From assembly GCF_009882935.1 (NCBI RefSeq), contig NZ_WTVA01000002.1, forward strand, positions 1-64,000: a DNA stretch of 64,000 bases, in the 5' to 3' direction. Source of the DNA: Sneathiella chungangensis. GTDB lineage: Bacteria > Pseudomonadota > Alphaproteobacteria > Sneathiellales > Sneathiellaceae. The position numbers and the translations under genes are program-made. This document shows, one piece after another, positions 28,127-36,081 of this stretch (within the stretch, counting starts at the first letter, position 1; every line of letters starts with the position of its first letter). Under the pieces are notes generated by a model. That model was not told the DNA's origin and ran no database searches. It saw only the letters and a program-made list of their open reading frames with translations.

Positions 28127-29320
28127 ATGAAACGGAGAAGTTTTCTACATCTGTCGCTTACGGCGGCGGCGACTGTGGTGGCGGCGTTTGCCGGCTCCAT
28201 GAGTATCGCTTCAGCGGATCAGGGCATTTATGATGACAAGATTGTCCTGGGTTCGCATCAACCGCTTTCCGGTCCGGTCGCGCTCTGGGGTGTACCAGTG
28301 ACCAACGGAATGCGTATGGCCGTTGACGAAGCCAATGAAAAAGGTGGCGTAAACGGGCGCATGATTGAACTCATCGTTGAAGATTCTGCTTATCAGCAGA
28401 ACAAGGCCGCGCAGGCCGGCGACAAGCTGCTCAAAAAGGACAAAGTTTTTGCGCTTGTCGGGGCTCTCGGGACTCCCACCAATATGGTGACCATGCCCCG
28501 TGCGCTGAAAATGGGCGTCATGAATATTTTTCCGGTGACCGCCGCGAATGAAATGTATGAGCCCTATCACAAGCTGAAGTTTGGTGGTTTCACGCCGTAT
28601 AGTGACCAGATGCAGGCCGCAGTCAAATATTTCGTCGAAAACAAGGGGATCAAGAAAATCGGCGTCCTTTATCAGGATGACGACTTCGGCAAGAACGTTT
28701 TGCACGGATGCGAGAACCAGGCCAAGGATATGGGCCTTCCGGAAGTCATAAAAACCAACTTCAAGCGTGGCTCAAAGGATTTTTCCTCGCAGATTGCCCA
28801 GCTGAAATCTGAAGGCGTAGAACTGGTTTGCCTCGGCACGATTATCGGCGAGACAATCGGCAGCATGGCGACCGCGAAGAAAATTGGTTACGATCCCATC
28901 TTCGTTGTCAGCTCTGCCGGTTACGTTCCGGAAAATATCTCGCTGGCCAAGGGCCTGACGGAAGGCCTTTACGGTACCAGCCAGACGCCGATCCCTTACT
29001 ATGATGAGGCGACCCCGGAAGTGAAGGCCTGGATGGACGACTACAAGAAGCGGTTTGGCGACGATGCTGTTCTGCAGTCCATTGCTGGCTATGACGCGAT
29101 GAATGTTTTCATCATGGCCCTCGAAAAAGCCGGCCCTGACCTGACCGCGGAGAAAGCTGCGGAAGCGATTGAAAGCATTAAGGATTATCAAAGTATCTTT
29201 GGTGGCGCACCCTACAGCTTCTCCGCTGAGGATCATTTGGGCCCGGATGCCCGCAACAGCGCGCGTCTTTCCCAGGTTGTTGGGGATCGATGGAAGCTGA
29301 TTGGTCCGATCAGCTATTGA
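28127..29320 (+). CDS. ABC transporter substrate-binding protein (Peripla_BP_6, Liv type)
   Basis: This is the periplasmic receptor of the liv-type importer. The start at ATG 28127, after GGGAGA, gives a signal peptide MKRRSFLHLSLTAAATVV and a cleavage site near SIASA. The mature 370-residue protein has the type I binding fold: YDDKIVLGSHQPLSGPVA, VNGRMIELIVEDSAYQ, ALVGALGTPTN and KKIGVLYQDDDFG are the usual early landmarks. It is the last gene of the operon, 71 bases after the ligase, followed by a clear terminator. The ligand is probably an organic acid, inferred from the ligase. Confidence 0.92.
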   Translation: MKRRSFLHLSLTAAATVVAAFAGSMSIASADQGIYDDKIVLGSHQPLSGPVALWGVPVTNGMRMAVDEANEKGGVNGRMIELIVEDSAYQQNKAAQAGDKLLKKDKVFALVGALGTPTNMVTMPRALKMGVMNIFPVTAANEMYEPYHKLKFGGFTPYSDQMQAAVKYFVENKGIKKIGVLYQDDDFGKNVLHGCENQAKDMGLPEVIKTNFKRGSKDFSSQIAQLKSEGVELVCLGTIIGETIGSMATAKKIGYDPIFVVSSAGYVPENISLAKGLTEGLYGTSQTPIPYYDEATPEVKAWMDDYKKRFGDDAVLQSIAGYDAMNVFIMALEKAGPDLTAEKAAEAIESIKDYQSIFGGAPYSFSAEDHLGPDARNSARLSQVVGDRWKLIGPISY

Positions 29321-29341
29321 TCCTGTACATAATGAACTTAG

Positions 29342-29370
29342 AAAACCCGGCTTTAATGCCGGGTTTTTTT
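29342..29370 (+). terminator. Intrinsic terminator of the liv operon
   Basis: AAAACCCGGC (29342-29351) pairs perfectly with GCCGGGTTTT (29358-29367) around a six-base loop, and a run of seven T follows the G-C stem. It is 21 bases after the binding-protein stop codon and also lies just past the end of the convergent aminotransferase gene, so it can serve both. Confidence 0.92.
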
Positions 29371-29377
29371 ATGCGAA

Positions 29378-30304
29378 CTAACCTTGCGTATTCCTTTCAA
29401 CAAGCTCTTTATAAAGCTCCCGAATTCGTGCGGTCACAGGCCCCATGCCGTCATGGTCGCCGATTTTCTTTCCGTCGATTTGCGAAACGGGCGTCTGGGC
29501 CCCAAAGGTGCCTGTGAGGAAGGCTTCGCTCGCTCCATAGGTATCGACCAACGAATAATTTTTTTCATATACCGGAATATTATTGGCGCGACATAGATCG
29601 ATGACTTTTTGCCGGGTTACGCCGTTCATGCAGTAGTCTCCGGTTGAGGTCCAGACCTCACCCTTTCGGACGATAAAGAAATTACAGGCGTTTGTCGTGT
29701 TCACGAAGCCATGGGGGTCGAGCATCAGTGCCTCATCCGCGCCGGCCTGTTCCGCTTGCAGGCAGGCGATGATGCAGTTCAGTTTTGAATGGGAATTGTA
29801 TTTTGCATCCTGCGACATGGGGAGACCGCGTACCTGCGGCACTGTGGCAAGTGAAATCCCCTTAGCCTGAAGATGTGTCGCGGGTTTCGAATGCTCCATG
29901 ATGATAACAATCGTCGGACCCGATTGCGACAGGGCAGGGTGCTGAAACGGTTTGACCTTCACGCCGCGCGTGATCATCAGACGGCAATGCACATCGTGTG
30001 TCATGTCGTTTGCGGCGGCGGTTCTGGTCAAGGCATCCAGAATGCCGGCGCGATCCATGCCGATATCAATCGACACGGCTTTGCAGCTATCGAAAAGACG
30101 GTCCATATGTTCATCGAAGAAGGCCCATTTGCAGTTATAAAGGCGCATCCCCTCCCACATGCCGTCACCCAGCATAAAGCCTGAGTCATATACGGAAACT
30201 CTGGCTTCGTTTCGGGGAACGATCTCGCCATTTATGTAGATTTTGATGTCTTTGTTGCGCGGATCATCTTCCGCGTCGTGGGTTGTATTGCTGTTATCCT
30301 TCAT
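29378..30304 (-). CDS. Class IV aminotransferase (BCAT/D-amino acid aminotransferase-like)
   Basis: This is a PLP-dependent transaminase of fold type IV, 308 residues. YINGEIVPRNEARVSVYDSGFMLGDG at the N-terminus (seen as ARVSVYDSGFMLGDGMWEG), the lysine in KYNSHSKLNCI (about 183), ADEALMLDPHGFVNTTNACNFF (core EALMLDPHGFVNTTNA) and MNGVTRQKVIDLC are the family markers. The substrate could be a branched-chain amino acid, a D-amino acid or aminodeoxychorismate; the family cannot be split by eye. The start has AAAGGG upstream. It is convergent with the liv operon and shares its terminator. Confidence 0.9.
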   Translation of the reverse strand: MKDNSNTTHDAEDDPRNKDIKIYINGEIVPRNEARVSVYDSGFMLGDGMWEGMRLYNCKWAFFDEHMDRLFDSCKAVSIDIGMDRAGILDALTRTAAANDMTHDVHCRLMITRGVKVKPFQHPALSQSGPTIVIIMEHSKPATHLQAKGISLATVPQVRGLPMSQDAKYNSHSKLNCIIACLQAEQAGADEALMLDPHGFVNTTNACNFFIVRKGEVWTSTGDYCMNGVTRQKVIDLCRANNIPVYEKNYSLVDTYGASEAFLTGTFGAQTPVSQIDGKKIGDHDGMGPVTARIRELYKELVERNTQG

Positions 30305-30364
30305 CGAGATGTTACCCTTTATATTGGCGCTTCCTTGAATTTGCGAGACGAGTGCGACGGCAGA

Positions 30365-30583
30365 TCAGGGCTTCCCTCTGCGTCTGGCGGCGCGCCAACT
30401 GCTTACAAGCAGAATGACGGCGCATCCGACAAACAACAGGGGGGCGGGCCATGCCGGATCACCAATGAGGCTCGGGATCTCTAGAATATCAATGGCGATC
30501 CAACCCAGTAGCGCGATCGAAAACCAGACATCGTCGACGAACAGGGAGAACAATTCAGCCGCGGCAGATTTCAACCAGGTCAT
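30365..30583 (-). CDS. Small two-helix membrane protein, unknown
   Basis: The 72-residue protein has two hydrophobic segments (FSIALLGWIAIDILEIP and PLLFVGCAVILLVSSW), an N-terminal amphipathic stretch and a basic RRRG tail. I do not recognise a family. The start codon overlaps the stop of the upstream membrane-protein gene (ATGA, 30580-30583), which argues strongly that it is real and translated with that gene. It may be a subunit or accessory of it. Confidence 0.7.
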   Translation of the reverse strand: MTWLKSAAAELFSLFVDDVWFSIALLGWIAIDILEIPSLIGDPAWPAPLLFVGCAVILLVSSWRAARRRGKP

Positions 30584-31344
30584 GCGACATCTCCTGTTTT
30601 TTCCACGCTTCGGGCAATTTGAACAGCCGCCCAGGCCGCGACCGCAAAGCCGGCGATCAGTCCTATAATCGACAGGTCCTCCCCCGGCCAGGAAAGACCC
30701 GCCCCTTCGCCAATCCAGAACACGCCGAAGCCGGACAAAAGAATCCCCACAAAAAGCTTGAGAGCATTTTCCGGCACCTGCGCCAGCGGTTTATGGATCG
30801 CTATGCCGGCAACGATAACCAGAAAAAGGGCCGCCCCTGCGCCCGCCGCCGCGGGAACAAGCGCCTCGCCGGTCGCGCCGACCGCTATGACGATGAAAAT
30901 AACCTCCAGCCCTTCAAGGAGTACCGCCTTGAAACTGGTTACCAGCGCAATGGGATCCCAATTCCCTGTCGCTGCCTTGTCCAATTGCATATGCTTCGTT
31001 TCATTTGCGAATATTTTTGTTTCATCGTGAAGGGGCAGAACGCCGGCGGACCGTAAAACAGCTTTGCGCAGCCACCGCATGCCGAACAGCAGCAGCAGGG
31101 TTCCCACAATGAGCTGAAGCCAGCCAAGGGGTAATCTTGCCAATAACGGGCCGGCCACGATCACCAGTATGCAGAGGAGTATCCCGCCCGCAGCGGCGCC
31201 GATCAGCGCCGGCCGCCATCCGCGAACCGTGCCGACGGCTAGAACGATTGTCAGTGCTTCGACGAATTCGACGATTGAGGCCAGAAAGGCGGCCACTGCC
31301 GCAGTTGCCGTCGACGGGTCGGTTATCCAGGAAATAATATGCAT
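30580..31344 (-). CDS. COG4280-like multispanning membrane protein
   Basis: The protein has about 254 residues and seven hydrophobic segments. Two internally similar acidic helices, SIVEFVEALTIVLAVGTVRG (about 20) and LLEGLEVIFIVIAVGATGE (about 145), suggest an internal repeat. Paired Glu motifs in helices occur in cation transporters such as FTR1 (REGLE) and GDT1 families, so metal or proton-coupled transport is possible but unproven. The polar loop between repeats contains KHMQLDKAATGNWDP. I favour the ATG at 31344; an ATG at 31356 is also possible. It is divergent from the VOC gene and overlaps a 72-residue partner. Confidence 0.8.
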   Translation of the reverse strand: MHIISWITDPSTATAAVAAFLASIVEFVEALTIVLAVGTVRGWRPALIGAAAGGILLCILVIVAGPLLARLPLGWLQLIVGTLLLLFGMRWLRKAVLRSAGVLPLHDETKIFANETKHMQLDKAATGNWDPIALVTSFKAVLLEGLEVIFIVIAVGATGEALVPAAAGAGAALFLVIVAGIAIHKPLAQVPENALKLFVGILLSGFGVFWIGEGAGLSWPGEDLSIIGLIAGFAVAAWAAVQIARSVEKTGDVA

Positions 31345-31406
31345 TACGGGCGCCATTCCATGAGATAAAATACGACTATACCTCATATAAAAAATTGGAG
31401 CCAACC

Positions 31407-32135
31407 ATGGAACTTGCGAAATCACATCTGGATATCGGTCTTTTCACCAATAACCGGGAAAAGATGTTGGCTTTCTGGCAGGGAAAAGTTGGCCTCGCAT
31501 TCGACCATCTTGGCAAGCTCGGCGGGGGCGTGCATCAGTTGCGGCATTTTCTTGGCGACGGACCGGCTGGCCCCATTCTTAAGATCAATGACTCCCGCAA
31601 TCCCTTGCCGGCCGCCCCACCCAGCGGTTACCGCGAACTTCTTATCGCGCGGGAGGAAGTTTCCGTTCCCCAAACACTTGTCGATCCCGATGGCAACCGG
31701 CTGGCGCTGGTGCCGCCCGGATATTGCGGTGTCGGAGGAATTGGCATGCGGATGGGTGTGCGGAGCCTGGCAGCGTTTGAAGATTTCTATGGCCGTATTC
31801 TCGGGTTGCCGAAAGTTCCCGTCGCAGACGGTCCCGTCTTTGCCTGCGACGATAGCGTGATTTTGGCCTTTCACGATTCCGATGCAAGCGGCGACGCCGT
31901 CCAGTTTGCACAAGGTTACAGATACCTGACGGTACAGATATTTGACGCGGATCATGAGTATGAGACGGTGCTTCAGCGCGGTGGGAGTGGCGGCATGGCG
32001 CCGAAGACACTTGGCGCAACTGTCCGCTACGGCTTCATCCGTGACCCAGATGGAAACTGGATCGAACTTTCTCAGCGAGCGACCCTGACAGGTTCGATTG
32101 CCTCGTCAAAGGGCGCGACGGGGGAAAACGGGTGA
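31407..32135 (+). CDS. VOC-superfamily protein (glyoxalase/dioxygenase fold)
   Basis: The 242-residue protein has two VOC half-domains. The first starts with LDIGLFTNNREKMLAFWQGK and ends with VDPDGNRLALV. The second runs from VRSLAAFEDFYGRILGLPKV to IRDPDGNWIELSQR, with the metal-ligand Glu in WIEL. Such proteins are metal-dependent lyases, isomerases, epimerases or ring-cleaving dioxygenases. The substrate is not evident. The ATG at 31407 follows GGAG; a TTG at 31395 would include that site in the reading frame. It shares a 62-base divergent promoter region with the COG4280-like gene. Confidence 0.85.
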   Translation: MELAKSHLDIGLFTNNREKMLAFWQGKVGLAFDHLGKLGGGVHQLRHFLGDGPAGPILKINDSRNPLPAAPPSGYRELLIAREEVSVPQTLVDPDGNRLALVPPGYCGVGGIGMRMGVRSLAAFEDFYGRILGLPKVPVADGPVFACDDSVILAFHDSDASGDAVQFAQGYRYLTVQIFDADHEYETVLQRGGSGGMAPKTLGATVRYGFIRDPDGNWIELSQRATLTGSIASSKGATGENG

Positions 32136-32215
32136 CATAACATGGCATTCCCCGGCTCTCTTGTCGCCATTACCAGCCTTCCCTTCGAATGCCGCATCAG
32201 CAGATCATAATATAA

Positions 32216-32229
32216 TTGATATGTGTCAA
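32216..32229. promoter_or_regulatory. FNR/FixK-like box upstream of the cupin gene
   Basis: TTGATATGTGTCAA fits the FNR/FixK/Anr consensus TTGA-N6-TCAA, with one mismatch to the tighter TTGAT-N4-ATCAA form. It lies about 77 bases before the cupin start codon in a non-coding spacer, a position that could activate or repress transcription. A single match of this length could be chance. Confidence 0.4.
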
Positions 32230-32305
32230 TTCTTTTGCCAGTTTGAATGCAACGGCGGGAATTTAAACCTTTCGCCGACTAAAAATAACAGGGAGTAAAT
32301 GAGAG

Positions 32306-32833
32306 ATGGATCACGGATTTGAACTAAGACGCATCGTCACCGGCCACAATGATAAAGGTCGATCGATTGTCACCCTGGATGGCCCGCCCAGTCGGCGTAT
32401 CGGGAACCTCCGCGATATCTGGAATGAAGCCGGGCATGCTGTTAACAGTACGAATATTGAAGATCGCGGCGCGCACCCGGTTACCCTGTCACCGGTTCCG
32501 GGAGGCAGCAATTTCCGCTGGTTTATGGTTCCGCCCGCAGATCCCTCTCTTAGTGAAGAAGAATATGCGCGGGTCGTGAAAGAAAGATTCGCGGCCATGG
32601 GTGCCGCGCACGAGCAGCCGGATACATCCCGCCATCCGGCCATGCATAAAACAGAGACGATAGATTATATTATCCTCCTGTCGGGCAATGTGACCCTGTT
32701 GCTCGACGACGATGAACGGGATCTCAAACCCTATGATGTCGTTGTCCAGCGCGGCACCAACCATGCATGGGTCAACAAGGGGACTGAGCCCGCGCTCCTG
32801 TGCGCCATACTGATAGATGCCGACGTCAAGTAG
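32306..32833 (+). CDS. Cupin-domain protein
   Basis: The 175-residue protein has a single C-terminal cupin barrel: TIDYIILLSGNVTLLLDDDERDLKPYDVVVQRGTNHAWVN, read as SGNVTLLLDDDE (motif 1 region, with few His ligands) and GTNHAWVNKGTEPALL (motif 2 with His). The N-terminal half (VTLDGPPSRRIGNLRDIWNE) is typical of a group of cupins found near catabolic genes in proteobacteria. With a reduced metal site it may be a binding or isomerase protein. GGGAG precedes the ATG. It is flanked by VOC and cyclase genes but stands as its own unit. Confidence 0.85.
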   Translation: MDHGFELRRIVTGHNDKGRSIVTLDGPPSRRIGNLRDIWNEAGHAVNSTNIEDRGAHPVTLSPVPGGSNFRWFMVPPADPSLSEEEYARVVKERFAAMGAAHEQPDTSRHPAMHKTETIDYIILLSGNVTLLLDDDERDLKPYDVVVQRGTNHAWVNKGTEPALLCAILIDADVK

Positions 32834-32984
32834 AAGGGCGCGCGGAAACACCGCGTGAAACGTAGTTTCCGGTTCCTAGTACCTGCAATATTCGTTATAA
32901 TGGATATTCGTTTTGTGGGGGGCGTCGTAGATGCGCCAAGAACCGTTTGACGATGTCAACGCCCTGCGAAATAAGGAAAGCTCC

Positions 32985-34736
32985 ATGGACACTGTTGTGA
33001 ATACGCAGAAACTGGCAGCCATACTTGCGGCTGACATGGTGGGCTATAGCCGCTTGATGGGAGAGGATGAGAAGGGCACGCTAGCGCGCCTTAAAACCCA
33101 CCGCCTCGAACTGATCGATCCGGCATTGGAAAAGAACAATGGCCGCATTATCAAAACCACCGGCGACGGCATGCTGGTCGAATTTACGACCGTCGTCGAT
33201 GCGGTGCAGGCGGCTATCGAAATCCAGCGCCGGATGGCGAAACGCAATTCGGATGTCCCGGCAAACCGGCGGATCGAATTTCGGATCGGCATCAATCTCG
33301 GTGATATTATATTCGAAGATGGCGATATTTTTGGCGATGGTGTCAATATAGCTGCTCGGCTCGAAGCTCAGTCGGATGCCGGCGGCATCTGTATCTCCCG
33401 AAGCGTCCATGATCAGCTTGGCAACAAGCTGGACGTCGCATTTGAAGACATGGGATCGCTGGATCTCAAGAATATCGGGCGGCCGATACAGGCGTTTCGT
33501 GTCCTGATAAACAGCTCGGGCGGGTCCCCTTCCGAACAAACAGCTGCTGAGCAGGAAGCCGATAAGCCCTCTATTGTCGTCCTGCCGCTTCTCAATATGA
33601 GCGGCGATCCGGAACAGGAGTTCTTCACCGATGGCCTGACGGAGGATATCCTGACGGAGCTGTCCCGCTTTCGGGACCTGATTGTGATCTCACGGACATC
33701 CTCCTTTGCCTATAAGGGAAAAAACGTCAGCGTCCAGACGGTTGCCCAGGAGCTGGGCGTGCGTTATGCGCTGGAGGGGAGCGTCCGAAAGGCGGGAAAT
33801 CGTGTGCGGATCACCGTGCAGCTGGTCGATGCGATTGCGGACAAGCATATCTGGGCGGAGAAATATGATCGCGATTATGAAGATATTTTCGCCATCCAGG
33901 ATGAGGTAACGTCGGCGATTGTGGCGACGCTTCCATCCCGGATGGAGGCCGCCACCCAGGAGCGGGCACAACGGAAAAGACCCGAGAATCTTGCTGCCTA
34001 TGAATGCCTTTTGACGGGAAAGCGGCTTCATCACCGATCCAACCGCGAGAGCAACAAACAGGCGCTGGAAATGCTTGGGCGGGCCATCGCACTCGATCCG
34101 AATTACGCCCATGCCCATGCATGGAGGGCGTGCGTTCTGGGGCAGGGATGGGCGCAGAACTGGTATGAGGATAGCGATGCAACTATGCTTGAAATTCAGT
34201 CGGAGCTCGAAAAGGCGCGGGCGCTGGACGACGAAGACAGCGACGTGCACCGCATTCTCGCTGCCGCCAATCTCATACAGAATGAGTTTGACAAGGCGGT
34301 ATATCACCAGAACCGGGCCGTATCTCTTAATCCCAATGACGACCTGATTGTCGTGCAGATGGGGGAAATGCTCTCCTGGACGGGCCAGCCGGATGAAGGC
34401 GTGAAATGGATAAAGAAGGCGATGCGGCTTAATCCGTACTTCCCGGAACGGTTTTGGAATCATCTCGGTCGGGCGCAGTTCATCGGACATCATTACGAGG
34501 ACTCGCTCAATTCCTTCCGTCAGCTCTCGACGCCTGATCATACTCACCACGCCTTTATGGCGGCGAACTATGCCTATCTTGGCGATATGGTGGCGGCCAA
34601 GGGATATGCGAACGAGGTCATGCGGCTTAATCCTGATTTTACGATCACGAGCTATATGGATACCCTGCATTACAAGCATGACGCGGATGCGGATCATCAT
34701 CGCGAGGCGCTTGTCAAAGCCGGTTTGCCTGAGTAA
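32985..34736 (+). CDS. Class III adenylate/guanylate cyclase with TolB-like and TPR domains
   Basis: The 583-residue protein has three parts. Residues 10-175 are a class III cyclase: metal aspartates in ILAADMVGYSRLMG and TTGDGMLVEF, and the transition-state Asn/Arg in NIAARLE, so the site looks intact. Residues 195-320 are a TolB/FlgO-like domain (SIVVLPLLNMSGDPEQEFF, LTEDILTELSRF, YALEGSVRKAGNRVRI). The rest are TPR-like helices. The layout is widespread in alphaproteobacteria. ATP as substrate, giving cAMP, is assumed; specificity residues were not tested. The start at 32985 follows AAGGAAAG. No signal peptide, so it is cytoplasmic. Confidence 0.92.
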   Translation: MDTVVNTQKLAAILAADMVGYSRLMGEDEKGTLARLKTHRLELIDPALEKNNGRIIKTTGDGMLVEFTTVVDAVQAAIEIQRRMAKRNSDVPANRRIEFRIGINLGDIIFEDGDIFGDGVNIAARLEAQSDAGGICISRSVHDQLGNKLDVAFEDMGSLDLKNIGRPIQAFRVLINSSGGSPSEQTAAEQEADKPSIVVLPLLNMSGDPEQEFFTDGLTEDILTELSRFRDLIVISRTSSFAYKGKNVSVQTVAQELGVRYALEGSVRKAGNRVRITVQLVDAIADKHIWAEKYDRDYEDIFAIQDEVTSAIVATLPSRMEAATQERAQRKRPENLAAYECLLTGKRLHHRSNRESNKQALEMLGRAIALDPNYAHAHAWRACVLGQGWAQNWYEDSDATMLEIQSELEKARALDDEDSDVHRILAAANLIQNEFDKAVYHQNRAVSLNPNDDLIVVQMGEMLSWTGQPDEGVKWIKKAMRLNPYFPERFWNHLGRAQFIGHHYEDSLNSFRQLSTPDHTHHAFMAANYAYLGDMVAAKGYANEVMRLNPDFTITSYMDTLHYKHDADADHHREALVKAGLPE

Positions 34737-34886
34737 ACCGCGACCCGCGGTGCCGGCCAAATCCTCCGACCGTTCATTGTCATTGATAATTTCCTCGATT
34801 GGTCCGACAATATCCGGATTGACCCCCATGATTGCGGGGTTGGTTAAGCTCAACAATAAAAGGCGGATAACGCCGGGAGGACGGAA

Positions 34887-36053
34887 ATGAGCGTCGACTT
34901 CACACCCGAACAACAGCAAATCAAGGACAGCGTTAGTCGGCTGTGCCGCAAGTTTGACGACAACTACTGGCTGGCGAGGGATCGGGATGGTGAATTTCCC
35001 GAGGAATTCTGCAGGGCGATCGCTGATGAGGGTTGGATGGGCATTGCCATGCCCGAGGAGTATGGCGGCGGCGGGCTCGGTATCTCGGATGCCGCTGTCA
35101 TGGTCCAGGCGATAACCGAATCTGGCGCCGCCAATGCCGGTTTTGCCGCCATCGCCATCGGGATTTTCGGCCTTAACCCGGTCGTGGTGTTCGGAACGGA
35201 GGAACAGAAAAAGCGATGGCTGCCGCCGATCATCAAACGGGAGGACATCGCCTGTTTTGCGGTGACGGAACCGAATACTGGGCTTGACACCACGCGCCTG
35301 AAAACACGAGCGATCCGCGACGGCGATGGCTATATCATCAAGGGCGAAAAAATCTGGACATCGACCGCGCTGCAGTCGAATAAGATGCTGCTGATTGCAC
35401 GAACCAAAAGCGAGGAAGAAACCGAGCGGCCGATTGACGGATTATCCCTTTTTTATACGGATCTAAACCGCGACTATGTGGAAATCAGGCCGATTGACAA
35501 GATGGGTCGGAAATGTGTCGATTCAAACCAGCTTTTCATAGATGGCCTTCCCGTCCCGAAAGAAGATCTCATCGGGGAGGAAGGGAAGGGCTTCCGGTAT
35601 CTTCTGCATGGTCTGAATGCGGAAAGGATCCTGATCTCGGCGTCGATGGTCGGTCTTGGACGTTGCGCGCTCAACCGCGCGGCCAACTATGCGCGGGAGC
35701 GCGTGGTGTTCGGTCGGCCGATCGGGATGAACCAGTCGATCCAGCATCCGTTGGCGCAATCCTGGGCGGAGCTTGAAGCGGCCAATCTCATGGCCTTCCG
35801 GGCGGCAGGCCTATATGATGCCGGCAAGGAATGTGGTCTTGAAGCCAATGGGGCAAAATATCTGGCGGCAGAGGCGGCTTTCAAGGCCTGCACCAATGCC
35901 GTTATGACTCATGGCGGCATGGGATATGCCAAGGAATTTCATGTGGAACGATATTTGCGCGAATCCCTGATCCATCGTCTGGCGCCGATCAGCCCGCAGC
36001 TTATCCTCAGCTACCTCGCGGAACGGGCGCTCGACCTGCCAAAATCCTATTAG
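34887..36053 (+). CDS. Acyl-CoA dehydrogenase family protein
   Basis: This is an FAD-dependent alpha,beta-dehydrogenase of acyl-CoA thioesters, 388 residues, as usual for the family. Landmarks are AMPEEYGGGGLG, CFAVTEPNTGLDTT (FAD/substrate loop), IIKGEKIWTS, RVVFGRPIGMNQSIQHPLA and MTHGGMGYAKEFHVERYLRE (seen as THGGMGYAKEFHVERYLR). The catalytic base would lie near the C-terminal GGMGYAKEF segment or the earlier Glu, depending on subfamily. It begins 150 bases after the cyclase gene with GGGAGGACGG before the ATG. Confidence 0.92.
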   Translation: MSVDFTPEQQQIKDSVSRLCRKFDDNYWLARDRDGEFPEEFCRAIADEGWMGIAMPEEYGGGGLGISDAAVMVQAITESGAANAGFAAIAIGIFGLNPVVVFGTEEQKKRWLPPIIKREDIACFAVTEPNTGLDTTRLKTRAIRDGDGYIIKGEKIWTSTALQSNKMLLIARTKSEEETERPIDGLSLFYTDLNRDYVEIRPIDKMGRKCVDSNQLFIDGLPVPKEDLIGEEGKGFRYLLHGLNAERILISASMVGLGRCALNRAANYARERVVFGRPIGMNQSIQHPLAQSWAELEAANLMAFRAAGLYDAGKECGLEANGAKYLAAEAAFKACTNAVMTHGGMGYAKEFHVERYLRESLIHRLAPISPQLILSYLAERALDLPKSY

Positions 36054-36081
36054 GTACTGCGGGCGGCAAATTGTTGCGCTG

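Noticed and set aside
32841-32855. Small CGCGG/CCGCG hairpin after the cupin gene
   Set aside because: The five-base stem has no T-run; too weak to call a terminator.
33690-34919. 409-codon open frame on the minus strand opposite the cyclase-TPR gene
   Set aside because: It is antisense to conserved TolB and TPR regions and shows no start signal.
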